From assembly GCA_002869895.2 (NCBI GenBank), contig NEWP02000033.1, positions 44,455-108,454 on the forward strand: DNA of 64,000 nt. Reading direction: 5' to 3'. The position numbers and the translations under genes were made by a program. Origin of the DNA: Nitrospira sp. CG24E (GTDB taxonomy: Bacteria; Nitrospirota; Nitrospiria; Nitrospirales; Nitrospiraceae). The notes beneath the pieces were generated by a model that was not told where the DNA came from, did not search any database, and was given only the letters and a program-made list of their open reading frames with translations. Positions 1 to 8,763 of the stretch are shown here, piece by piece; positions within the stretch are counted from its first letter, which is position 1, and each line of letters starts with the position of its first letter.

Positions 1-193
1 CACCGCGAATTTCCTCGAGTACTGACATAAGACGGTCGGCCATTTCCGGCTGTTCGATTTCCGCTTCCTGAAGCAGGGGAACCGCAGAGGGACCGATGTC
101 GACGAGCTTACCGCTGATGGTCTGGACGATCCTTTCGTCCTCATCGGCCAACAGTCTGATAAGAGCCCGGATTTGACTCTCGTTTACCAACAT
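1..193 (-). CDS. HEAT-repeat-like protein, N-terminal part only
   Basis: Only the first 64 codons are in the window; the gene continues past position 1. It opens with an ATG whose complement is at 191-193 and starts MLVNESQIRALIRLLADEDE, followed by a second helix pair with a DIGPSAVPLLQEAE turn. Such paired amphipathic helices resemble a HEAT-type repeat. In several bacteria this type of N-terminus precedes a SirB1/transglutaminase-like domain, but that domain would lie outside the window, so the full identity is unknown. The start lies 26 bp after the stop of the ABC permease on the same strand, so it is probably the last gene of that set. Function is not assigned. Confidence 0.6.
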   Translation of the reverse strand, partial: MLVNESQIRALIRLLADEDERIVQTISGKLVDIGPSAVPLLQEAEIEQPEMADRLMSVLEEIRG

Positions 194-219
194 CGAAAGA
201 CTCCCCAAGGACCCGCGCA

Positions 220-999
220 TCAGCCCATCGCCCGACAAAAGACTTTCGCGCTCCCGTAGAGACAGACTGCGTCAAACACCACCATGACCACCACGACCAT
301 CCCGACATGGGGGAGCGCCTCGGTCCAACCGGAGAGGATCAATGGCCGCACCGCGTCAATGGCCCAAGTCATTGGATTGAAACGCGCCAGGAACCCCATC
401 CAGGCCGGCATCCCCGCTAAAGGCACCAAGGCCGAGCTCAAGAAAATCATCGGGAGCGACAGGAACCCCAGCACCGAAAAGAAATCTCCGTGACTTTTTA
501 CGGAAAACGCCATCGCCATGGAAATCGCGGTGAGACCGACCCCAAAGAGCATTCCGATCATCAAGATCACGGCGATACCGAGAAGTCCCGTCGCCGGCTG
601 GACACCGAACAGAAAAGCCACTCCAAGGATCACAAGAACTTGGAGCGACGTAATGGTCATCACGAAGATGAAGCGGCTCAGGATCACAGAAGTCCGATGG
701 ATCGGCGTGGTCATCAACCGCTCCAGAAACCCGTTCTCCTTGTCGAACAGCAGATCGACGCCTCCGGCGAGTCCATTGTTCAACACCGTCATGACGACGA
801 CACCGGCTGTCAGGAAACTGATGTAGTCCGGGGCCTGAGTCACTTGCGCATTCGCCGCCTGCTTGAACAGATTGCCGAAGAAGATCAGCCAGAACAGCAT
901 CGGCTGCACGAGGGTAAACAACATGCTGAACTTCTCGCGGCTCAGTCGCCGGACCCACCGCATTGTCAAGGCACTGATCTCCTGCCAATAGTTGCTCAT
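220..999 (-). CDS. ABC-2 type transporter permease (DrrB-like)
   Basis: This 259-residue protein is the membrane half of an ABC exporter. It has about six hydrophobic segments, beginning with FTLVQPMLFWLIFFGNLF near residue 28. The stretch around residues 85-110 (DKENGFLERLMTTPIHR) is the amphipathic coupling region typical of ABC-2 permeases of the daunorubicin-resistance/NodJ type. The partner ATPase lies 89 bp upstream on the same strand. There is no visible Shine-Dalgarno sequence: the bases directly before the ATG are a degenerate 7-nt tandem repeat (1001-1035). The substrate cannot be read from the sequence; drug, lipid or polysaccharide export are all possible. Confidence 0.9.
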   Translation of the reverse strand: MSNYWQEISALTMRWVRRLSREKFSMLFTLVQPMLFWLIFFGNLFKQAANAQVTQAPDYISFLTAGVVVMTVLNNGLAGGVDLLFDKENGFLERLMTTPIHRTSVILSRFIFVMTITSLQVLVILGVAFLFGVQPATGLLGIAVILMIGMLFGVGLTAISMAMAFSVKSHGDFFSVLGFLSLPMIFLSSALVPLAGMPAWMGFLARFNPMTWAIDAVRPLILSGWTEALPHVGMVVVVMVVFDAVCLYGSAKVFCRAMG

Positions 1000-1000
1000 G

Positions 1001-1035
1001 GCGTGAACCGTGAAACGTGAAGCGTGAAGCGTGGT
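1001..1035. repeat. Five-unit degenerate 7-nt tandem repeat
   Basis: Read on the plus strand the units are GCGTGAA, CCGTGAA, ACGTGAA, GCGTGAA and GCGTGGT, in perfect 7-nt register. The array starts one base from the ATG of the minus-strand permease and occupies the place where its ribosome binding site should be. Similar 7-nt arrays occur at 23858-23940, 24159-24259 and 59701-59775. Confidence 0.8.
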
Positions 1036-1088
1036 GCCGGAGCTGCGGAGAACGCGCCGCTTCGGTCTTTCACATCACACATACCGCA

Positions 1089-2063
1089 TCACACTCCCTC
1101 CTTCTGTACAAGAACCTCGTCTTTGATCGATCGGCCCGTATGGGCGATGAACACATCGTCCAGCCTGGGCCGGTGATACTCGATAAACTCCAGTTGGCAA
1201 TCCAACCGATTGGCGCACTCGAGGATAGCCGGCAGGGCCTTTTCAGGTGTTTCGACCCGAATATCCAGACCAGTCGGCGTCGCCTTGACCGCGCGCATCG
1301 CCGGTTGTTTCGTCAAGGCCGACACCAACGTGGGAATCTTGCTCTGATCCTTCACGGTTAACGACACGATATCGCCGCCCAACCCGATCTTCAGCTCGGT
1401 CGGCGATCCGAGCGTCATAATCTTTCCCTTGTCGATGATGGCCAATCGATCGCAAAGCTGGTCCGCCTCATCCAAATAATTCGTCGTCATCACGATCGTC
1501 ATGCCGCGGGCCTTCAACATGCGCACATAATCCCAAATCCTGAGCCGGCTCTGCACATCCAACCCCAACGTCGGCTCATCGAGGAACAGGATCTTGGGAT
1601 CCGGCAAGAGACCGCAAGCGATGTCAAGCTTCCGCTTCATGCCGCCGGAGTAAGTCTTTGCAGGGCGGTCGGCGGCCTCTTCCAATTCCACAAGCTTCAG
1701 CAGTTCAGCGATACGTTTCGCTGCTTCGGCTTTGGAGAGGTGGTATAAGGCGCCGAGGAGTTCGAGATGTTCCCGGCCGGTGAGAAAACGATCGATGGCC
1801 CGCTCTTGAGGCACGTAGCCGATGAGTCTCCGGACGGCATCTGCTTCGCGCACCGTATCGTGGCCCAACACGCTCACCGTGCCAGATGTCGGAGTCAGCA
1901 GCGTGATGATCGTCCGAAGCGTGGTACTTTTCCCCGCCCCGTTCGGCCCCAACAGACCGAAGATCTCCCCTGCATAGACCTGAAACGACAGATCGGAGAC
2001 GGCTGTATGGGCATCATAGGTTTTCGTGAGCCCGGACACCTGGATGGCGACGGCGCGATCCAT
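1089..2063 (-). CDS. ABC transporter ATP-binding protein (DrrA-like)
   Basis: This is the 324-residue ATPase of an ABC exporter. Near the N-terminus it has Walker A GPNGAGKST, then the signature YSGGMKRK, Walker B ILFLDEPTLGLD and a switch-region H replaced by N (MTTNYLDEA). The C-terminal 90 residues resemble the DrrA-type extension. A TTG lies three codons upstream, but the ATG at 2061-2063 is preferred: it overlaps the TGA of the LON-domain gene by one base (TGATG) and is preceded by a G-rich ribosome binding site. The permease follows downstream, so the two should form one transporter. The neighbouring LON-domain gene suggests co-transcription but says nothing about the cargo. Confidence 0.92.
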   Translation of the reverse strand: MDRAVAIQVSGLTKTYDAHTAVSDLSFQVYAGEIFGLLGPNGAGKSTTLRTIITLLTPTSGTVSVLGHDTVREADAVRRLIGYVPQERAIDRFLTGREHLELLGALYHLSKAEAAKRIAELLKLVELEEAADRPAKTYSGGMKRKLDIACGLLPDPKILFLDEPTLGLDVQSRLRIWDYVRMLKARGMTIVMTTNYLDEADQLCDRLAIIDKGKIMTLGSPTELKIGLGGDIVSLTVKDQSKIPTLVSALTKQPAMRAVKATPTGLDIRVETPEKALPAILECANRLDCQLEFIEYHRPRLDDVFIAHTGRSIKDEVLVQKEGV

Positions 2064-2752
2064 CACCCCCAACCCTTCGCGCCGGATCGATCATGCATCA
2101 TGAACTCGACGAGATCGCTGAGACGGCGGGCTTGCTGATGGAGACTATCTGCTTCCAAGAGAAACTGCTTTTCCAAAGGCGTACATTCCAAGTACATCGA
2201 GAGGGCGTTGACGACAATCTCGTCGCTCGCTTCTTCCCGAAAAATCTCCTGCCATGTCGGCACGTCGTCGCGGGACTGGAGATAGGACTCCAGAACGGTG
2301 AACAGGCGCCGGCGCACTGCGGGATCCAGCGACGCCTCCGCACCACGAACAGGAATAGCAATCGTGGCCTCACGATAGGGATTGTCGTACCATTCGCGTT
2401 CGATCTCAAACCGTTGCAGCCCTTGCAGCAGGATGTTGGATCGACCGTCTTCCAGCGGCTGCACACTTGCCAAGCGGCCGACACAACCCGTGGAGAACAC
2501 AGGTGGATGGCCGTAATAGTCCGTTTCCCATCCGTCCTTGAGCAGGGCCATGCCGATGCATTGTCCATCCGTTGCCGCATCGGCAACCATGGCCCGGTAT
2601 CGAGGCTCAAAGATATGGAGGGGAAGATAGGTCCTAGGGAACAGCACCACATTCGGAAGCGGAAACACCGGAATCCGGGATGGAATAGGAAACGGCGCCA
2701 CCGTGTCACGCCGGTTTCGGCCTTGTTGTTCTTGCCCAGGATCGGTCTGCAT
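2063..2752 (-). CDS. LON peptidase substrate-binding domain protein
   Basis: This 229-residue protein contains only the N-terminal substrate-recognition domain of Lon protease and has no AAA+ or protease part. The typical opening IPVFPLPNVVLFPRTYLPLH begins near residue 27 and is followed by FEPRYRAMV. Stand-alone LON-domain proteins of this size are widespread, but their role is not settled. The gene heads a minus-strand set with the ABC ATPase (one-base overlap) and permease. It is divergent from the lipocalin-like gene, with about 170 bp between the starts. Confidence 0.85.
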   Translation of the reverse strand: MQTDPGQEQQGRNRRDTVAPFPIPSRIPVFPLPNVVLFPRTYLPLHIFEPRYRAMVADAATDGQCIGMALLKDGWETDYYGHPPVFSTGCVGRLASVQPLEDGRSNILLQGLQRFEIEREWYDNPYREATIAIPVRGAEASLDPAVRRRLFTVLESYLQSRDDVPTWQEIFREEASDEIVVNALSMYLECTPLEKQFLLEADSLHQQARRLSDLVEFMMHDRSGAKGWG

Positions 2753-2921
2753 GGCTCACGATAGCTGATGGTCGACAAAGTTGTCAAACGGCTCGATCCC
2801 TGCATCAATCACCAATCAAATGAGCGAAAACACGTATCAATACAGGCGATTTGTGCTGTCTCTCGAAGCATGGTATAAGCGCAGGCGGCGATTCACGTCC
2901 CCCTCGGAGCATCCACCCGAC

Positions 2922-4271
2922 ATGCGAAAATTCCGTCGTCAGCTTCGGCCTATCCTGTTTTTCCTGATCAGTCTGGTAGCCGTGGTGCCAGGGCTGGCAG
3001 CCGAAACCGCAGATGAGTTTCCGGTCGCCACGGCAGGCTATCGATACGCCTTCCCGCGCGATCACGGAACGCATGATAAATTTCGAACCGAGTGGTGGTA
3101 CTACACAGGCCAGCTCACGGCGAAGAACGGCCGGCAATTCGGCTATCAACTGACATTTTTCCGCCGCGGCATGCCGCGCGAGCAGACAAAGACCCTCCCA
3201 TCACAGTGGGCCGTCACGCAACTGTATCTGGCCCATTTCGCCATAAGCGATCTCAGCACAGGTCGATTTCACTTTGCGGAAAAAATGAGCCGGGCCGGGC
3301 TGGGTAAGGCCGGCGCGGAACGTGATCGGCTCCACGTCTGGATCGATCGCTGGAAAGCCGAATCGCCGTCGGCTGCGCCCGACACACAGATCCTTGAGGC
3401 GGCAGAGGGCACCCTCGCTATTCATCTGACGGTCTCGCCTGAAAAACCGCTCGTCGTACATGGCAAGGACGGCATTAGCCGTAAGGGCTCGGTTGCGGCC
3501 TCCCATTACTACTCCTTCACAAGACTGGCCACGACCGGGACACTCACGGTCGACAACCAATCGTTCGACGTAACCGGCGCCAGTTGGATGGATCATGAGT
3601 TCGGTTCAGCCGACCTTGCCAAAGATATGGTCGGATGGGACTGGTTCAGCCTCCAACTCGACGACCAGAGGGAGATCATGCTCTATCGACTTCGCCGGAC
3701 CGATGGATCTGCCGATCCGGCCTCGAGCGGTACCATCATTGAGCGCGATGGAAGTGGGCGCCATCTATTGCTGGGAGACTTCACGCTGGAACCGACGAGT
3801 GATTGGACCAGCCCAACCAGCCATGCGCGTTATCCGCAACGCTGGAAACTGACCATTCCGTCACAACAGCTCGCACTCGAAGTCGTCCCCCTCATGGCGG
3901 AACAAGAACTTACTACCACACGCAGTACTCAAGTCACCTACTGGGAAGGCGCGGTCGAAGCCCGCGGCACAACACAAGGACCAGCACATCCATCATGTCG
4001 TACAGGCCTGGAGGTTGCCGGGCTACCCACTGAGCGGCACGCAAGGCCCCTCCGGCAAAGGTATCTCGGCTACTTGCTCGATGTGTCACTTCGATGCGTT
4101 CACCCATTCCGCCGAAGAGAATCGTGTGGTCGCCGACGATGTCGCCGGCACGGATCGTTTGAATTCCGATCTCGCCCTTCTTTCGTTCTCCAATCAGGCC
4201 TTTTCTGGCATAGACGCCGACCTGATTCAGATCGCGGCTCACAGCTTTTGCCAAGACTTCCGCAATCTTGA
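2922..4271 (+). CDS. Lipocalin-like (AttH/CrtC family) exported protein with replaced C-terminus
   Basis: The start chosen is the ATG at 2922, which begins a clear signal peptide (MRKFRRQLRPILFFLISLVA, cleavage near AETADE). Starting at 2781 would add 47 residues with no signal character. Family hallmarks are EWWYYTG, FGYQLTFFR, WMDHEFG and GWDWFSLQLDD, as in AttH and hydroxyneurosporene synthase-like lipocalins. About 350 residues after this start, shortly after VTYWEGAVEARG, the expected short ending is missing. The frame instead runs about 300 bp antisense through dapB, adding roughly 100 Arg/Ser-rich residues that look like antisense translation. The true protein has probably lost its last strand, so it may be non-functional or mis-terminated. 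Function otherwise: periplasmic lipid or carotenoid-type binding, inferred from the family. Confidence 0.75.
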   Translation: MRKFRRQLRPILFFLISLVAVVPGLAAETADEFPVATAGYRYAFPRDHGTHDKFRTEWWYYTGQLTAKNGRQFGYQLTFFRRGMPREQTKTLPSQWAVTQLYLAHFAISDLSTGRFHFAEKMSRAGLGKAGAERDRLHVWIDRWKAESPSAAPDTQILEAAEGTLAIHLTVSPEKPLVVHGKDGISRKGSVAASHYYSFTRLATTGTLTVDNQSFDVTGASWMDHEFGSADLAKDMVGWDWFSLQLDDQREIMLYRLRRTDGSADPASSGTIIERDGSGRHLLLGDFTLEPTSDWTSPTSHARYPQRWKLTIPSQQLALEVVPLMAEQELTTTRSTQVTYWEGAVEARGTTQGPAHPSCRTGLEVAGLPTERHARPLRQRYLGYLLDVSLRCVHPFRRRESCGRRRCRRHGSFEFRSRPSFVLQSGLFWHRRRPDSDRGSQLLPRLPQS

Positions 4272-4773
4272 GCGCCGTCCCGCTCGGTGCATCTTTTTTG
4301 AGACGATGGTGCGCTTCGATCACCTCGATATCGTATTCGTCCCCTAGAGTTTTTGCCATCTCACTGATGACTTTGTAGATGAGATTGATCCCCACGCTCA
4401 TGTTGGGAGAGAAGACGCAGGGAGCTTGGCATGCAAGGGACTGTAGCTCTTCAATCTGGGAAGCGGAAAATCCCGTTGTGCCGATTACCATGGCTCGTTG
4501 GTGTTTTGCCGTTGCACGTAAGTGCTCTAATGTCGCTTCTGGAGAGGAGAAATCGATGGTTACATCGCTTCTGTCAAGAAGCGTCGAAAAATCGTCGGTA
4601 ATTGGAACAGCTGCATGGCCACAGCCTGCTGTCTCTCCTGCGTCGTCACCCAGCGCGCGATGGCCCTTCCCTTCGATGGCGCCAGTCAGCGTCAAGACGG
4701 AGGAGTCCTTAATCAGCGCAACCAATCGACAGCCCATGCGACCAGCAGCCCCTGCAACGATGACCTTGACCAT
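3934..4773 (-). CDS. dapB: 4-hydroxy-tetrahydrodipicolinate reductase
   Basis: This enzyme reduces the DapA product with NAD(P)H in the lysine/diaminopimelate pathway. The N-terminal Rossmann motif VAGAAGRMG, the catalytic EAHHRLKKDAPSGTA segment, IGTTGF and FSPNMSVGIN are all present. The start has AAGGGA five bases ahead. The last expected residues GLYDMMDVL are present, but the usual stop is gone: about 16 extra residues (VLVLCRGLRPRLPSR) are read from the antisense of the convergent lipocalin gene. The two coding frames overlap tail to tail by 338 bp. The enzyme core appears intact. It is the last gene of the arg-lys-dap operon, 23 bp after dapA. Confidence 0.95.
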   Translation of the reverse strand: MVKVIVAGAAGRMGCRLVALIKDSSVLTLTGAIEGKGHRALGDDAGETAGCGHAAVPITDDFSTLLDRSDVTIDFSSPEATLEHLRATAKHQRAMVIGTTGFSASQIEELQSLACQAPCVFSPNMSVGINLIYKVISEMAKTLGDEYDIEVIEAHHRLKKDAPSGTALKIAEVLAKAVSRDLNQVGVYARKGLIGERKKGEIGIQTIRAGDIVGDHTILFGGMGERIEVTHRASSRDTFAGGALRAAQWVARQPPGLYDMMDVLVLVLCRGLRPRLPSR

Positions 4774-4796
4774 TCCCTTATCCCTCGCGCCTCACG

Positions 4797-5669
4797 CTAG
4801 ATGAGGCCTGCGTCCTTTAAGACTCTTGTCAACTGGTCTTTCGTTTCGGACGCCATGGCACAGAGCGGCAGCCGCAACTCAGGATCGATTTTTCCCATCA
4901 TGCCTAATGCAGTTTTTACCGGGATTGGGTTGGTCTCGTAAAAGAGCGCGTTGAACAGCGGCGACAATGCAAAATGCACCCGGCGTGCTTCGTCGATGCG
5001 CCCGCTCAAGAAGGCCTGGACTAATTGAGCCATCTCGGATGGAACAACGTTCGATGTCACGCTGATGACCCCCTTCCCTCCGACCGCCATCATAGGCAAG
5101 GTTAGGGCATCATCTCCCGCCAGAACCGTCATTCGGTCGCCGCAGGCATTCGCAATCTCTGAGGCCTGCTGGACCGATCCGCTCCCCTCTTTGATTCCGA
5201 CAATATTCTGTATGCCACAAAGCCTTGCTACCGTGGGCGGCAACATATTCACACCGGTTCGCCCAGGAATGTTATACAGAATTTGTGGAATGTCCACCGA
5301 CTCGGCAATCGCTTTGTAATGCCGGTACAGTCCCTCTTGCGTCGGCTTGTTGTAATAGGGAGTAATGATCAGCGCCCCATCGGCGCCTGCCTGCTTGGCG
5401 TGTTTCGTGAGCGACACGGCTTCCGCCGTGCTGTTGGAGCCGGTACCGGCAATCACAGGGACGCGCCGGTTGACCACCTCGACGGTCAGTTCGATCACAC
5501 GGTGATGTTCGTGATGTGTGAGGGTGGCGGATTCTCCGGTGGTGCCGCAGGGCACAATCCCGTTCGTCCCGCTGGCAATTTGCCATTCGATGAGATCGCC
5601 GAAGGCCCGTTCATCGACTGCGCCATTCCGGAACGGGGTCACAATGGCAATCAACGCGCCTGTAAACAT
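4797..5669 (-). CDS. dapA: 4-hydroxy-tetrahydrodipicolinate synthase
   Basis: This 290-residue TIM-barrel aldolase condenses pyruvate with aspartate semialdehyde, the first step towards diaminopimelate and lysine. It carries PCGTTGE near residue 41, the catalytic Tyr in ILYNIPGRTG and the Schiff-base Lys in VGIKEGSGS. The length is normal for the family. The ribosome binding site GGAGGG precedes the ATG. It lies between lysA and dapB in the amino-acid operon. Confidence 0.97.
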   Translation of the reverse strand: MFTGALIAIVTPFRNGAVDERAFGDLIEWQIASGTNGIVPCGTTGESATLTHHEHHRVIELTVEVVNRRVPVIAGTGSNSTAEAVSLTKHAKQAGADGALIITPYYNKPTQEGLYRHYKAIAESVDIPQILYNIPGRTGVNMLPPTVARLCGIQNIVGIKEGSGSVQQASEIANACGDRMTVLAGDDALTLPMMAVGGKGVISVTSNVVPSEMAQLVQAFLSGRIDEARRVHFALSPLFNALFYETNPIPVKTALGMMGKIDPELRLPLCAMASETKDQLTRVLKDAGLI

Positions 5670-5710
5670 GTGATTCCCTCCGTCGCAGCCCTGTCTGCCT
5701 CGCCGAGTTT

Positions 5711-6973
5711 TCAGCCGAGAAATGCTGGAATCGTCTCGCCCTTCACCAGATCGTCGTAGGTTTCCCGAGTCTTGATGACGTGGATTTCTCCATCTTTGAT
5801 CAGAACCTCCGGGATCCGTGGCCGCGAATTGTAATTGGAGGCCATCACAAACCCATAGGCTCCAGCGCTCATCACCGCCAGCATGTCGCCCGGGTTGACC
5901 TCCGGCAGCGACCGGTCCTTTGCCAGGAAATCGCCGGACTCACAGACTGGACCGACCACATCCACGATGTGCTTGGGCCGCTGTAATACCGCCTCAGACA
6001 AGGGGCGAATTTCGTGATAGGCCCCGTAGAGACTCGGTCTGATGAGGTCGTTCATTGCCGCATCGACGATAAGAAACCGTTTCGCTTCTCCGTCCTTCCG
6101 ATACAGCACCTTCGTGACGAGGATGCCGGCGTTACCGACGATGACACGGCCTGGTTCCATAACAAGGGTCACATTCAAATTCTTCAAAAGAGGCGATACG
6201 GCATCCGCAAGGTCCTGCGGCAGCGGCGGCGTTTCATCCGAGTAAGTAATCCCAAGACCACCGCCGATATTGACGTATCGGATGTCGATACCCTGGGCTT
6301 TCAGGGCGTCAACCAGTTTCACCACCTTCTTGACGGCCTCGACAAAAGGGGTGACTTCCGTCAACTGCGACCCGATGTGTTTATGAACCCCGACGACATC
6401 GATGTTGGTGAGAGAGGAAGCCAGTGTAAATTCTTCGAGGGCTCGATCGGCGGCGATTCCGAACTTGCTCTTCTTAAGACCGGTCGAAATATAGGGATGG
6501 GTTTTTGGATCGATGTCGGGATTGATGCGCAGTGCGACCCTGGCCTTGGTTCCGACAGAAATCGCGACTTCATTAATGGCCTGCAGCTCGGCGGAAGATT
6601 CAACGTTGAACATCAGGATGTCGGCCTTCAAGGCCTCACGAATTTCTTCTGAGGTCTTGCCGACACCTGCGAACACGATCTTTGAGGGGGGAACACCGGC
6701 CTTGAGGGCTCGAAAAAGCTCTCCGCCCGATACAATATCGACGCCGCTTCCCTCCTGCGCCATGAGACGGAGAATCGCAATATTGGAGTTGGCCTTCATG
6801 GCGAAGGCAATGACATGGGGTATGCTCTTGAAGGCTCCGTCGTAGGCTCGAAAATGGCGTACGAGAGTCTCGTAGCTATAGATATAGCATGGCGTGCCGA
6901 CTTCTTTCGCAATCCGGCTGACCGGCACCTGTTCGCAATAGAGTTCACCCTGTCGATACTCGAAACTATGCAT
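5711..6973 (-). CDS. lysA: Diaminopimelate decarboxylase
   Basis: This PLP enzyme makes lysine from meso-diaminopimelate. The pyridoxal-binding Lys lies in FAMKANSN; the glycine loop NIGGGLGI, the EPGR motif and CESGDFLA are present. The start is taken at the ATG 6971-6973 (MHSFEYRQGELYCE), which matches the family N-terminus and gives 420 residues. An upstream TTG at 7027 would add 18 non-conserved residues and has no ribosome binding site. It follows a small lipoprotein gene, as in many genomes where an LptM-like protein sits beside dap/lys genes. Confidence 0.96.
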   Translation of the reverse strand: MHSFEYRQGELYCEQVPVSRIAKEVGTPCYIYSYETLVRHFRAYDGAFKSIPHVIAFAMKANSNIAILRLMAQEGSGVDIVSGGELFRALKAGVPPSKIVFAGVGKTSEEIREALKADILMFNVESSAELQAINEVAISVGTKARVALRINPDIDPKTHPYISTGLKKSKFGIAADRALEEFTLASSLTNIDVVGVHKHIGSQLTEVTPFVEAVKKVVKLVDALKAQGIDIRYVNIGGGLGITYSDETPPLPQDLADAVSPLLKNLNVTLVMEPGRVIVGNAGILVTKVLYRKDGEAKRFLIVDAAMNDLIRPSLYGAYHEIRPLSEAVLQRPKHIVDVVGPVCESGDFLAKDRSLPEVNPGDMLAVMSAGAYGFVMASNYNSRPRIPEVLIKDGEIHVIKTRETYDDLVKGETIPAFLG

Positions 6974-7087
6974 CACACGAATCTTTCTTGAGGTGATGGT
7001 GTGCTTCAGTCGTTCGTCAACGTTCAACGCGTTTCAGTATAGCTGTATCCGATCTCACAGATCCACCAGCCGATGGCGGTTGCGATA

Positions 7088-7354
7088 TCACCTGGTTCCC
7101 ACTGGCTGTAACGGGGGAAGATTGACATCCTGTCCCTGGAGCGGTGAGTCCGGTTCTGGCTCGGTGGATTCAGCGGCCTCTGTGGCTTTACGCCTGGTCT
7201 CTGCTATCGACTCCGATGTTTTCTGCCGTTCGATGGTTGCATTTACACCGACATTTTCAGGAGGAATCGGCGATCCCACGGCTCCGCAGCCCACCAACAA
7301 TCCCATCATCATACCTATCAGGATGGATATCGCACTTGCCCGGCGCATCTTCAC
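7088..7354 (-). CDS. Small LptM-like lipoprotein
   Basis: This 88-residue protein has a signal peptide ending in the lipobox LLVGCG (Cys near residue 23), followed by a short Pro-rich AVGSPIPPE segment and a charged tail rich in Glu and Pro. The CGxxGPxxxPP-like start of the mature part resembles LptM (YifL), a partner of the LPS transport protein LptD, and its place between argH and lysA is typical of that family. The GTG at 7352-7354 overlaps the argH stop (GTGA); an ATG two codons later is an alternative. The assignment rests on pattern and context only. Confidence 0.7.
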   Translation of the reverse strand: MKMRRASAISILIGMMMGLLVGCGAVGSPIPPENVGVNATIERQKTSESIAETRRKATEAAESTEPEPDSPLQGQDVNLPPLQPVGTR

Positions 7355-8763
7355 GAGAGCATCCGTTCGAGCTCTTTCATGCGCTGCTCCACTCGCGTTT
7401 GGGCCGTTCCGCCTATTTGAGATTTTCGATCAATCGCGGCAGTGACTGTCAATCGAGGGAACAGGCCCTTTTCGATTCGCTCAGAAAATGTCCGCAGCTC
7501 CGCGAGCGAGAAGTCCGTAAGCTCACGGCCCTGATCCAATGAAGCACGCACCAGCCGGCCTGTAATCGCATGCGCTTCGCGAAACGGTACGCCTCGGGTC
7601 ACAAGATAATCCGCAACCTCCGTGGCCAACATACCGCCACCCTGAACCGCCTGCGTGAGCACATCCCGATTCACGGTAAGTCGACGCATCAGTTCTGTCA
7701 AGATCTCCACCGACGCACCTACGGTATCGAGGGCGTCGAAGAGCGCAGGCTTATCCTCCTGAAGATCTCGGTTATAACTCAAGGGCAGGGCCTTGAGCGT
7801 CGTCAAGAGATTGATCAAATGGCCATAGACGCGCCCGGTCTTACCCCGCACTAATTCAGGCACATCGGGATTTTTCTTCTGCGGCATCATGCTGCTGCCG
7901 GTACAGAAGGCATCGGGAAGCTCGACGAATCGGAACTCCTGGGACGACCAGAGAATCAATTCTTCACTGAGCCTAGATAGGTGCATCATGGCGATTGACA
8001 GGGCCGAGGCCACCTCGATCATGAAATCCCGATCCGATACGGCATCGAGACTGTTTTGCGTCACGGTAGGAAAGTTCAACAGCGCAGCGGTGAACCTGCG
8101 GTCGATTGGGTAGTTTGTCCCGGCGAGCGCGCCGGACCCCAATGGCATGACATTCACACGCACTGAGGCATCGCGGAATCGTCCCTTATCCCGCTCGATC
8201 ATTTCCACGTAAGCCAGAAGATGATGAGCAAACAAGACAGGCTGAGCCCGCTGAAGATGCGTATAGCCAGGCATGGCGACCGTTCGATTCGCCTTCGCTT
8301 TCGCCACCAAGACCCGCTGAAAATTTTCCAGACGCGCCACGAGCTGGCCGAGTTGATCACGCAAGTAGAGTCGGATGTCCAGCGCAACTTGATCGTTCCG
8401 GCTCCGGCCCGTGTGCAGCTTGCCGCCGAGCGGACCGATCAATTCTGTCAGCCGGCGCTCGATAGCCAGATGAATGTCTTCGTCTCGCCGTGTGAAGTGA
8501 AAGCGTCCGCGGTCCAGCTCCTTCTTCACCGACTCCAGGCCCCGCACGATCGTCTTGGTTTCAGAAGCGGTCAGTACGTGAGCCTTCCCCAACGTCTTGC
8601 AATGGGCGATGCTCCCCCGAATGTCATAGGCATAGAGCCGGCGATCGACCGCCACCGACACAGTGAAGGCTTCGACGAGACGGTTCGTTTTCTGCCGAAA
8701 CCGTCCCGCCCACGCCTTCTCGGCTGCCGGACGCCCTGGCTGATGTCCGCTCTGTCGGCCCAT
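7351..8763 (-). CDS. argH: Argininosuccinate lyase
   Basis: This is the last enzyme of arginine synthesis, splitting argininosuccinate into arginine and fumarate. The 470-residue protein carries the fumarase/aspartase signature GSSMMPQKKNPD and the conserved HTGRSRNDQ and TVTQNSLDAVSDRDF segments. Its ATG overlaps the argG stop by one base (TGATG), and its own stop overlaps the lipoprotein start, indicating translational coupling across the operon. Confidence 0.97.
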   Translation of the reverse strand: MGRQSGHQPGRPAAEKAWAGRFRQKTNRLVEAFTVSVAVDRRLYAYDIRGSIAHCKTLGKAHVLTASETKTIVRGLESVKKELDRGRFHFTRRDEDIHLAIERRLTELIGPLGGKLHTGRSRNDQVALDIRLYLRDQLGQLVARLENFQRVLVAKAKANRTVAMPGYTHLQRAQPVLFAHHLLAYVEMIERDKGRFRDASVRVNVMPLGSGALAGTNYPIDRRFTAALLNFPTVTQNSLDAVSDRDFMIEVASALSIAMMHLSRLSEELILWSSQEFRFVELPDAFCTGSSMMPQKKNPDVPELVRGKTGRVYGHLINLLTTLKALPLSYNRDLQEDKPALFDALDTVGASVEILTELMRRLTVNRDVLTQAVQGGGMLATEVADYLVTRGVPFREAHAITGRLVRASLDQGRELTDFSLAELRTFSERIEKGLFPRLTVTAAIDRKSQIGGTAQTRVEQRMKELERMLS

